DNA from: Mycobacteriales bacterium
GTDB lineage: Bacteria; Actinomycetota; Actinomycetes; Mycobacteriales; SCTD01
Assembly: GCA_040902655.1 (NCBI GenBank)
Contig: JBBDWV010000052.1
Span: forward strand, 81,503 to 145,502
Reading direction: 5' to 3'
DNA length: 64,000 nt
The position numbers and the translations under genes are program-made. Below the pieces are notes generated by a model that was not told where the DNA came from, did not search any database, and saw only the letters and a list, made by a program, of their open reading frames with translations. Below are positions 41,347 to 48,477 of this stretch, in pieces (within the stretch, counting starts at the first letter, position 1; the number at the start of each line of letters is the position of its first letter).

Positions 41347-42391
41347 GGGCCCGCCAGGCCTGCGCCAGCGCGACGTAGCTGCCCGTGCGGCGCGTCCGGT
41401 CCAGGCTCGGCGTGACGACCACGATCTCGTCCACCTGGGCCTGTTCCTTCAGCTCGAGCAGGCGCTCGGCGACGAGCTTCGGCTCGCCCGTCGCGCTCCG
41501 GCCGTCGTCGCGCCGGCTCGCCCGGAAGTCGGCGGAGCGGGCCAGCTCGACGACCTGCTCCGGCCGCAGCGGCTCCCGGACGCCGCGGCGCAGGTTCGCC
41601 AGCGTCAGTGTCCAGGCCGCCTCGAACTCCACGACCGCGTCCGCGTCCTCGCTGGCGAAGGCGAGCACCGACATGGCGGAGTACGGCCGGTCGCCCTCGG
41701 TAGCGGGGGTGAAGGTACGGCGGTAGTCGCACAGCACCTGGGCGGCGATCTCGGGACTCATGTGGTGGGCGAACACTGCGCTCAGCCCGTTGACTGCCGC
41801 GAACCTTGGCCCGTACTCGCTCGAACCGAGCACGAACAGCTCCGGCCGTTCCTGCACGACCGGCGCCGCCACCAGCGGGGCGTACGGGTGCTCCTCGGGG
41901 AAGCCGTCGCCGAGAAAGGCCAGCAGCTCGGCGACCTGCTGCGGGAAGCCGGTGCCGGGATCGACCTGCAGGCCGCGTCGCAGGACGTGCGCGGTCAGCG
42001 GGTCGGTGCCCGGCGCACGGCCGAGGGCCAGGTCGATCCGGCCGGGGTGCATGGCCAGCAGCGTGCGGAAGTTCTCGGCGACCTTGAAGGCCGCATGGTT
42101 CGGCAGCATGATCCCGGCCGCGCCGACCCGGACCCGTTCGGTGTGCGCCGCGACGTGTGCAGTCAGCAGCTCCGGCGCGCTGCAGGCCAGGCTGCGCATG
42201 TTGTGGTGCTCGGAGACCCAGTAGCGCCGGTAGCCGGCCGCCTCCACGGCCTGCGCGATGCCCACGGCGCCGCGGATCGAGGCGGCCGGCGTCTCGCCGT
42301 GCTCGATGCCGACGAAGTCGAGCACGGACAGCGGCAGCGCAGCGGCGGAGGCGTTCACACCCCAGGCCAATCGCCCCTGCGCAGTCGCCAT
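41336..42391 (-). CDS. LLM-class (luciferase-like) flavin-dependent oxidoreductase
   Basis: A 351-residue luciferase-like protein of the alkanal monooxygenase-like subgroup. It opens with LSVLDFVGIEHGETPAASIRG and continues with AAGYRRYWVSEHHNMRSLA and GRIDLALGRAPGTD, both standard for this group. It would use reduced flavin and oxygen; the substrate is unknown. I chose the ATG at 42391. One at 42463 would add 24 residues but reaches into the likely promoter of the HU gene. The end overlaps the IclR start. Together with the regulator it marks the right edge of the accessory region. Confidence 0.87.
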   Translation of the reverse strand: MATAQGRLAWGVNASAAALPLSVLDFVGIEHGETPAASIRGAVGIAQAVEAAGYRRYWVSEHHNMRSLACSAPELLTAHVAAHTERVRVGAAGIMLPNHAAFKVAENFRTLLAMHPGRIDLALGRAPGTDPLTAHVLRRGLQVDPGTGFPQQVAELLAFLGDGFPEEHPYAPLVAAPVVQERPELFVLGSSEYGPRFAAVNGLSAVFAHHMSPEIAAQVLCDYRRTFTPATEGDRPYSAMSVLAFASEDADAVVEFEAAWTLTLANLRRGVREPLRPEQVVELARSADFRASRRDDGRSATGEPKLVAERLLELKEQAQVDEIVVVTPSLDRTRRTGSYVALAQAWRALAC

Positions 42392-42480
42392 TCCGCGCGC
42401 CGCCTGCGGGGCGCGGCCAGGCGTGCGCGACACTGGAGCAAGCGACTGCACCATTGCGGTCACCGACCCGAGGAGTCCCC

Positions 42481-42762
42481 CTGAACCGCAACGAGCTCGT
42501 CACCGCCGTCGCCGAGGCCTCCGGCGTGTCCAGCAAGGACGTGGACGCCACCCTCAAGGCCTTCCAGCAGGTTGTCTCCGACACCGTGGCCAAGGGGAAC
42601 GAGAAGATCACGATCCCGGGCTTCCTGTCCTTCGAGCAGGTGGACCGGGCCGCCCGCGAGGGCCGCAACCCCTCGACCGGTGAGACCATCCAGATCGCCG
42701 CGAGCAAGGCCGTCAAGGTCACCGCCGGCTCCGCGCTGAAGAACGCCGCCGCGGGCAAGTAG
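42481..42762 (+). CDS. HU-family histone-like DNA-binding protein, apparent CTG start
   Basis: A 93-residue HU protein. It starts (M/L)NRNELVTAVAEASGVSSKD, has the DNA-arm region GFLSFEQVDRAAREGRNPST and ends VKVTAGSALKNAAAGK. The full expected length begins at a CTG codon (42481), with GAGGAG six bases upstream. There is no ATG, GTG or TTG between this ribosome site and the conserved first residues. In-frame starts farther up lack a site and would add unnatural residues. CTG initiation is therefore the best reading; a point change from GTG or a base error is possible. HU compacts DNA and is abundant. Confidence 0.85.
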   Translation: MNRNELVTAVAEASGVSSKDVDATLKAFQQVVSDTVAKGNEKITIPGFLSFEQVDRAAREGRNPSTGETIQIAASKAVKVTAGSALKNAAAGK

Positions 42763-42786
42763 CGCGCGTATCGGTTGTCCTGCGGC

Positions 42787-43596
42787 ATGTCCGCCGCCCC
42801 TGGCCCGGACCCGAAGGTCCTCGCCGAGCAGGCCGCGGCCCGCTGGGCGGAGCTGACCGGCGTCGACCGGCACGACGTGGCCCTGGTGGCGGGGTCGGGC
42901 TGGGCCGCGGCGGTGGACGCGCTCGGTCCGCCGGAGTTCGACGTCGCGGTGACCGGGCTGCCCGGCTTCCTGCCGCCGGTCGTGGCCGGGCATCCCGGCC
43001 GGATCCGGTCACTGGAGGTCGACGGCCGACGGATCATGGCCTTCCTGGGGCGCACGCACCTGTACGAGGGGCGCGGCGTCGACCCCGTCGTGCACGCGGT
43101 CCGCACGGCCGCGGCTGCCGGCTGTCGGACGGTGGTGCTGACCAACGCCGCCGGCGGCGTGCGGGAGGGCCTGCAGGTGGGCCAGCCGGTGCTGGTGAGC
43201 GACCATCTCAACCTCACCGGCCGGTCGCCCCTGGTCGGGCCCCGGTTCGTCGACCTGGTGGACCTCTATTCCGCGCGGCTGCGCTCGGCTGTGCGCGCCG
43301 TGGACCCGTCGCTCGAGGAGGGGGTGTACGCCGCGCTCCCGGGCCCGCAGTACGAGACGCCGGCGGAGGTCCGGATGCTGCGCGCGATGGGGGCCGATCT
43401 GGTCGGGATGTCGACCGCGCTGGAGGCCGTCGCCGCCCGTGCGGAGGGGCTCGAGGTGCTGGCGGTCTCCCTGGTCACCAACCTGGCGGCGGACGCGACG
43501 GGTCAGCCGTTGGACCACCAGGAGGTGCTTGCGGCCGGAGCGGCCGGCGCCGCCCGGGTCGGCCGGCTGCTGGCCCAGGTGGTGGGGCAGCTGTGA
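42787..43596 (+). CDS. Purine nucleoside phosphorylase
   Basis: A 269-residue phosphorylase of the PNP/MTAP family. It has [13 protein letters not shown] near residue 36, the phosphate site in [19 protein letters not shown], the base-binding block [27 protein letters not shown], and VTNLAADA near the end. It cleaves (deoxy)inosine or guanosine with phosphate to base and sugar 1-phosphate in purine salvage. Start at ATG 42787, 24 bases after HU. A neighbour relation to HU is positional only. The 133-base gap to 43729 contains no further feature that I can recognise. Confidence 0.9.
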   Translation: MSAAPGPDPKVLAEQAAARWAELTGVDRHDVALVAGSGWAAAVDALGPPEFDVAVTGLPGFLPPVVAGHPGRIRSLEVDGRRIMAFLGRTHLYEGRGVDPVVHAVRTAAAAGCRTVVLTNAAGGVREGLQVGQPVLVSDHLNLTGRSPLVGPRFVDLVDLYSARLRSAVRAVDPSLEEGVYAALPGPQYETPAEVRMLRAMGADLVGMSTALEAVAARAEGLEVLAVSLVTNLAADATGQPLDHQEVLAAGAAGAARVGRLLAQVVGQL

Positions 43597-43729
43597 GCCG
43601 GCCGCCGTGCCGCCGCCGGTGGGCTGTCTGCCCGGGCGAATGCCTCGAACTGACCACCCCGTAACGCTCACCCTGAGTGCCTGTCGTGTCGACGGGTAAG
43701 CAGGGCTCACCAACGGGAGGACACCGACC

Positions 43730-43948
43730 ATGACCCAGACGCTGCTCGCGCCCGCCGCTCTCACCGCCGCCGACCGCTGTGACCGTTGCGGGGCCCAGGC
43801 CTTCTACCGTGCTGTTCTCACCACAGGTGAGCTGCTGTTCTGCGCCCACCACGGCCGGGCGTACGGCGACCGGCTGGCCGAGGTCGCCCTCGAGCTGCAG
43901 GACGGCTCCGCGGCGCTCCATCCCACGTCGACCCCCGCCGCCTCGTAG
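43730..43948 (+). CDS. Small DUF7455-like zinc-finger-type protein
   Basis: A 72-residue protein with the central block DRCDRCGAQAFYRAVLTTGELLFCAHH. This has a CxxC pair, then Cys and His suited to bind one zinc. Proteins of this length and pattern are common in actinomycetes (DUF7455 type), role unknown. GGGAGG lies about nine bases before the ATG. It is convergent with the sensor-like gene at 43979, 30 bases away. Confidence 0.82.
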   Translation: MTQTLLAPAALTAADRCDRCGAQAFYRAVLTTGELLFCAHHGRAYGDRLAEVALELQDGSAALHPTSTPAAS

Positions 43949-43978
43949 TTCGGCCTGGTCCCACGTCGCCTGGACCCA

Positions 43979-45361
43979 TCAGCCGTCGAGTGGCTCGATC
44001 CAGGCCAGGTAGACCGGGCGGCCTCGACCCACCTCGGCCTGCTCGATGAGGAAGCGGCACGACACCTCGGAGCCGTTCCGGTGCAGCACCGGCAGCTCGA
44101 GGTCGATCCCGAGGATGTGCGACTCCCCGGTGCTCAGGTGCCGGCTGAAGCCGGCGACGTGGGCTTCGCGGAGCCGGGGTGGGACCAGCGCGACGAGCCG
44201 CCTGCCGACGAGGTCCTGGGGTGACCAGCCGGCTGTACGGGCCAGCGACTCGCTGATCGCGATGATCCGGTTGGCGTCGTCGGCGGCGACCACCCCCCGT
44301 GGGGAGCCGGTGACCTGCGAGGCGTCCCAGTCCGGAGGTTCCGGGTCGGCGCGGTCGTGCACCAGGTCGGTGAACCGCGGCTGTGCCGTGCCCGGCCACG
44401 GGGTCACCGAGGCCCCCCCGAGCTGGGCCACGATCTGATCGAGGGCCCAGTTCCGGACCGCGACGATTTCGGGCAGGCCCGGGCGGGCCAGGAGCAGGCC
44501 GGCCACCGCCAGCCGCTCGCCGAGGTCCAGGGCCTCCTGCATCGCGCTGTAGGCGGTCGAGCAGCCGACCGGCAGGGACATCCGCAGGTCGACCGGCGGC
44601 AGGACCTCTGGCAGCGGACCGGTGCGGCCGTCCGGCAGCGACCGACCGGCGGTGCCGGTGCTGTGCTCGCGGTGGGCGAGCAGCTCGTTCCAGATCGTGT
44701 GACGGGCCTGGTCCACCAACGCCATGTCCAGCCGGGGCGAGGCAGCGTCGTCGTGCTCGGCCAGGTAGAGGATCAGCTCGCGGAGCAGCGTCTGGTGGTG
44801 CTCTCGCGCGGCCGTCCACAGCGCCGTCGGCATCCCCCTCAGCTCGACCTCCTGCACGGCTGGAGCCTGCCCGGTGGCCGAGGCCGGTTCGGGGATCCAG
44901 ACTCCTTCGAGGTCCCAAGCGATCAGCAGGTCCTGCTCCGACGTCTCGTCTGCCGGCTCATCGTCGCCGACGGTGAACCAGACGACCTTGCCGGCCGGCC
45001 CCGGCCGCACGCCGCAGTTCCGGGTGAGGGCGCTCACCAGCTCGAGCCCCCGGCCGGTCGTGGCCTCGGCCTGGTGCGTGCGGCGTTGGACCGGCAGCGT
45101 CGGGCTGCCGTCCTGCACCTCGACCTCGACCTCGTCCTCGCGCAGCCGCACCCGGACCGTCAGCTCGGTGTGCGCGTGCAGCACGCCGTTGGTCACGATC
45201 TCGGAGAGCGCCAGCTCGGCGGCATCGACCCAGCGCTCATGGTCGGCGGCAGTGAGCAGGTCACGGACGAACTGCCGCGCGAGCCGCACGCTCTGTGCCA
45301 CGGAAGGCAGCCGCAGCTCCTGCGCAGGCTGCAACGCGCCCGGCTCGGGCTCGCTGCTCAC
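43979..45361 (-). CDS. Sensor-like protein: HATPase (RsbW-type) domain plus PAS domain
   Basis: A 460-residue protein. Residues about 10-130 form an anti-sigma/RsbW-like ATPase domain (ELALSEIVTNGVLHAHTELTVRV, VEVQDGSPTLP, GRGLELVSAL). The middle is helical and undefined. The last 120 residues are a PAS domain (GVVAADDANRIIAISESLARTAGWS, DLVGRRLVALVPPRL, FLIEQAEV). There is no histidine kinase phosphoacceptor or PP2C domain. Similar actinomycete proteins take part in stress or sigma-factor switching, but no partner gene is adjacent. GTG start with GGAG upstream. Function is inferred only from domains. Confidence 0.83.
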   Translation of the reverse strand: MSSEPEPGALQPAQELRLPSVAQSVRLARQFVRDLLTAADHERWVDAAELALSEIVTNGVLHAHTELTVRVRLREDEVEVEVQDGSPTLPVQRRTHQAEATTGRGLELVSALTRNCGVRPGPAGKVVWFTVGDDEPADETSEQDLLIAWDLEGVWIPEPASATGQAPAVQEVELRGMPTALWTAAREHHQTLLRELILYLAEHDDAASPRLDMALVDQARHTIWNELLAHREHSTGTAGRSLPDGRTGPLPEVLPPVDLRMSLPVGCSTAYSAMQEALDLGERLAVAGLLLARPGLPEIVAVRNWALDQIVAQLGGASVTPWPGTAQPRFTDLVHDRADPEPPDWDASQVTGSPRGVVAADDANRIIAISESLARTAGWSPQDLVGRRLVALVPPRLREAHVAGFSRHLSTGESHILGIDLELPVLHRNGSEVSCRFLIEQAEVGRGRPVYLAWIEPLDG

Positions 45362-45406
45362 TCTTGCTCCGTCACGTCCGAATCGTCCTACCCACGACAG
45401 CCGGGG

Positions 45407-45793
45407 CTATTCCTCCGGCAGGTTGGCGAGCCGCAACTCGCCCTTGGCCACCAGCCGATCCTGCTCGTCCCGGACGTCCACCGTCCAGAGCTGCTGGGTC
45501 CGGCCGCGGTGGATGGGCGTCGCGATGGCCGTCAGCCGCCCCTCGCGTACCGCCCGGAGGAAGTTGGTGTGGTTGCTCGTCCCCACCACCTTGCCGCGGT
45601 CGCCGAACCAGACCGCCCCCGCCACGCTCCCCACCGTCTCGACCACGGAGCACAGGACACCGCCGTGCAGCAGGCCGTACGGCTGGAGCAGCTCGGGGCG
45701 GACCTCGAGGGAGGCGACGACCTCGTCGCCGCTGACCGCCGTGATCTCCAGCCCGAGCAGCGTGTTGAACCCGGCGTGCACGTCGTCCGTCAT
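45407..45793 (-). CDS. PaaI-type hotdog thioesterase
   Basis: A 128-residue hotdog-fold protein of the PaaI/YbgC-like thioesterase group. It has the long helix HGGVLCSVVETVGSVAGAVWF with the preceding LLHGG motif, where the His/Gly and the following acidic residue are typical of the active site. A later strand is VVGTSNHTNFLRAVREGRL. It hydrolyses acyl-CoA thioesters, often of aromatic or medium-chain acids. It is alone on its strand between the sensor-like gene and a small plus-strand gene. Confidence 0.88.
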   Translation of the reverse strand: MTDDVHAGFNTLLGLEITAVSGDEVVASLEVRPELLQPYGLLHGGVLCSVVETVGSVAGAVWFGDRGKVVGTSNHTNFLRAVREGRLTAIATPIHRGRTQQLWTVDVRDEQDRLVAKGELRLANLPEE

Positions 45794-45867
45794 GGCCGGA
45801 CCCTACGAGGACGCCGCGACGCGGCGCAGCCGGTGTGCCCGTCGGCCGGGGCGGGCACGTCTGTGGC

Positions 45868-46161
45868 ATGTCTCCCGACGCTCAGCAGACCCCCGTACAG
45901 CACGCCCGCACCGACGGTGCCGCCGCTCCTGTCCAGCCGGCGCAGGACCCGGCCGCTCCCGTCGCGCCGGTCCCCGCGCCGGGTCACGCCGACAGCAGCG
46001 CCGGACCGGGTGTCCGGACGGCGCAGGGTGCAAGCCCCAGGGACGGCGTCCATGCCGGCGAGAAGAGCGAGGGCAGCGACTCCTCGATCAGCAGCCCCGG
46101 CGCATGGACCGCCCTGGCCGCACCCGGCAAGCCGGACGGTGAGGTCGATACCCGACCCTGA
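45868..46161 (+). CDS. Small disordered Ala/Pro-rich protein, hypothetical
   Basis: A 97-residue frame, MSPDAQQTPVQHARTDG onward, low complexity with Pro, Ala, Gly and Ser and no hydrophobic segment. No family is recognised. It starts at ATG 45868, with a weak ribosome site. It could be a non-coding reading of high-GC DNA. Confidence 0.4.
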   Translation: MSPDAQQTPVQHARTDGAAAPVQPAQDPAAPVAPVPAPGHADSSAGPGVRTAQGASPRDGVHAGEKSEGSDSSISSPGAWTALAAPGKPDGEVDTRP

Positions 46162-46178
46162 GCCGCCGTGGAGCCTTC

Positions 46179-46244
46179 CTAGAAGATGAGGATGAGCAGC
46201 AGGACGATGATGATCAGCGTGACGACGCCTCCACCGATGTACAT
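46179..46244 (-). CDS. 21-residue single-span membrane peptide
   Basis: Frame MYIGGGVVTLIIIVLLLILIF with a stop directly after the hydrophobic span. AAGGAG lies six bases before the ATG, a well-formed ribosome site. Very short hydrophobic proteins beginning MYIGGG are known in actinomycetes; function is unknown. It is divergent from prfC with a gap of about 120 bases. Confidence 0.72.
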   Translation of the reverse strand: MYIGGGVVTLIIIVLLLILIF

Positions 46245-46364
46245 GTGATCTCCTTCGTCAGGGCGCGCCGCGCGCGCCGGTGAGTCGGGACATGCCCTGT
46301 GCACCCCGCGGTACCCACCGTCGTCGCCTCTTCGTGGAGCGGGCGCAGCCGTAGACTCGCTTCC

Positions 46365-47984
46365 ATGACCGTCGCGGACCGCTCCGTCGACGCCGTCAGC
46401 GCACCGGGGACGGCGACCGGTGAGGCCGCCCGTCGGCGCACGTTCGCGGTCATCAGCCACCCTGACGCCGGCAAGTCGACGCTGACCGAGGCGCTCGCCC
46501 TGCACGCCCGGGTGATCCAGGAGGCGGGCGCGATCCACGGCAAGGCCGGCCGCAAGAGCACGGTGTCCGACTGGATGGACATGGAGAAGGCCCGCGGCAT
46601 CTCGATCAGCTCGGCGGCGCTGCAGTTCTCCTACGGCGACGCGGTGATCAACCTGCTGGACACCCCCGGTCACGCGGACTTCTCCGAGGACACCTACCGG
46701 GTGCTGGCCGCCGTCGACTGCGCGGTGATGCTGCTCGATGCGGCGAAGGGGCTCGAGCCGCAGACGATGAAGCTCTTCGACGTCTGCAAGCACCGGGGCA
46801 TCCCGATCATCACCGTGGTGAACAAGTGGGACCGGCCGGGGCTCGAGGCGCTCCAGCTGATGGACGAGATCCGCGACCGCACCGGTCTCGAGCCCACGCC
46901 GCTGACCTGGCCGGTCGGCATCGCCGGGGACTTCAAGGGCGTCCTGGAGCGTGCCAGCGGCGACTTTCTCCGCTTCACCCGCACAGCCGGCGGCGCCACC
47001 ATCGCCCCGGAGGAGCGGCTGCCGGCCGCTGTGGCCCAGGAGCAGGAGCCGGTGGACTGGCACACCGCTGTCGAGGAGAGCGAGCTGCTCACCGAGATGG
47101 GGCAGGTGCACGAGCAGTCGACCTTCCTCGACGGCGTCACCACGCCGGTGCTGTTCGGCTCGGCCGTCCTCAACTTCGGCGTCCACCAGCTGCTCGACAC
47201 GCTGCTCGAGCTCGCGCCGCCGCCCGGCCCGCGACCGGACGTGGCGGGACAGCCGCGCCCGCTGGACAAGCCGTTCAGCGCCTTCGTCTTCAAGATCCAG
47301 GCCGGCATGGACAGCGCCCACCGGGACCGGCTGGCGTACGTCCGGGTGTGCTCGGGCGTCTTCGAGCGGGGGACCGTCGTCACCCACGCCGCGACCGGCA
47401 AGCCGTTCGCCACGAAGTACGCCCAGCAGGTGTTCGGGCGGGACCGCGAGACCGTCGACGAGGCCTTCCCGGGCGACGTCGTCGGCCTGGTGAACGCCAG
47501 CGCGCTGCGGGTCGGTGACAGCCTCTACGTCGAGGAGCCGGTGGTCTTCCCGCCGATCCCGAGCTTCGCGCCGGAGCACTTCGTCGTCGCCCGGGCCGTC
47601 GACTCCGGTCGCTACAAGCAGTTCCGGCGGGGCATCGAGCAGCTCGAGCAGGAGGGGACGGTGCAGGTGCTGCGCTCGGACCTGCGCGGCGACCAGGCGC
47701 CGGTGCTCGCCGCGGTCGGGCCCATGCAGTTCGAGGTGGCGGAGCACCGGATGGCCGGCGAGTTCTCCGCGCCCGTACGCCTGGACCGACTCGAATACTC
47801 GATCGCGCGCCGCACCGACCGCACGTGGGCCAAGGTGCTGGACCGCGAGAGCGGTGTGGAGGTGCTCGAGCGCAGCAGCGACGGTCAGCTGCTGGCGCTG
47901 TTCGCCGGCAACTGGCGGCTGCAACGCGTCCTGGGGGACCACCCCGAGGTCGTGCTCGAACCGCTCGTCGCGGCCAGCTCGTGA
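46365..47984 (+). CDS. prfC: Peptide chain release factor 3
   Basis: A 539-residue translational GTPase. It has G1 SHPDAGKSTLTEAL (about residues 31-44), the class motif GRKSTVSDWMDMEKARGIS, G3 DTPGHADFSED, G4 NKWDRPG and the RF3-specific C-terminal domain with MQFEVAEHRMAGEF. RF3 recycles RF1 and RF2 from the ribosome after termination and also helps quality control. The start at ATG 46365 gives a normal N-terminal length. The stop overlaps the next frame (GTGA). Confidence 0.95.
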   Translation: MTVADRSVDAVSAPGTATGEAARRRTFAVISHPDAGKSTLTEALALHARVIQEAGAIHGKAGRKSTVSDWMDMEKARGISISSAALQFSYGDAVINLLDTPGHADFSEDTYRVLAAVDCAVMLLDAAKGLEPQTMKLFDVCKHRGIPIITVVNKWDRPGLEALQLMDEIRDRTGLEPTPLTWPVGIAGDFKGVLERASGDFLRFTRTAGGATIAPEERLPAAVAQEQEPVDWHTAVEESELLTEMGQVHEQSTFLDGVTTPVLFGSAVLNFGVHQLLDTLLELAPPPGPRPDVAGQPRPLDKPFSAFVFKIQAGMDSAHRDRLAYVRVCSGVFERGTVVTHAATGKPFATKYAQQVFGRDRETVDEAFPGDVVGLVNASALRVGDSLYVEEPVVFPPIPSFAPEHFVVARAVDSGRYKQFRRGIEQLEQEGTVQVLRSDLRGDQAPVLAAVGPMQFEVAEHRMAGEFSAPVRLDRLEYSIARRTDRTWAKVLDRESGVEVLERSSDGQLLALFAGNWRLQRVLGDHPEVVLEPLVAASS

Positions 47985-48439
47985 GCGGGGCCACGGTCGC
48001 CGTCACGGGGCTCGCCGTCGCTGCCCGCCGCGCCACCGCCGTGCAGGCGCTGCGGCGCCTGCTGGTGGTCACGGCCGCCGTGGCCCTGCTGGGGCACGGC
48101 GGCGTGCAGCTCACACCCCGGCTCATGGCCGCCGGGGCCGGCTCCGGCGCGGCCGTGGGAGGTACAACGACGCACGCCCCTGCCCCCGCCCGGTCCGTCG
48201 CGGAACGCCCCGCCCTCGCCGGGTCGCGGCCGGGCGAGCGGGCCGTTGCCCTGCGGCTGTCCAGGGTGCTGGCCGTGCCGGCTGGGAGCACCCAGAGCGT
48301 GGCCGGCCCCGGCTCCTCGCCGCTCGTGGCCCCGCTCCTGCCGGCTGGGCCGGGAGCGCGTCCGCCGACGTCTCCGGCCGTCCGGTCGGTGCTGCGGGGT
48401 GCAAGCGGTCGTGCGCCGCCGGTAGCGGCAGGCACCTGA
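47981..48439 (+). CDS. Hypothetical protein with one hydrophobic segment
   Basis: A 152-residue frame starting at a GTG that overlaps the RF3 stop. It has one hydrophobic stretch (LRRLLVVTAAVALLGHGGVQL, about residues 25-45) followed by an Ala/Pro/Gly-rich tail. No family is recognised. The position 38 bases before SecDF and the stop-start overlap argue for expression, but the composition is that of non-coding high-GC DNA too. Confidence 0.5.
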   Translation: MSGATVAVTGLAVAARRATAVQALRRLLVVTAAVALLGHGGVQLTPRLMAAGAGSGAAVGGTTTHAPAPARSVAERPALAGSRPGERAVALRLSRVLAVPAGSTQSVAGPGSSPLVAPLLPAGPGARPPTSPAVRSVLRGASGRAPPVAAGT

Positions 48440-48477
48440 GCGTCCTGCCCGTTCCACCCCCTTTTCCGGAGATCCCT

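Noticed and set aside
47515-48477. In-frame N-terminal extension of SecDF across the RF3 gene
   Set aside because: It overlaps the RF3 coding region; the GTG at 48478 has a ribosome site and gives the normal SecD start.
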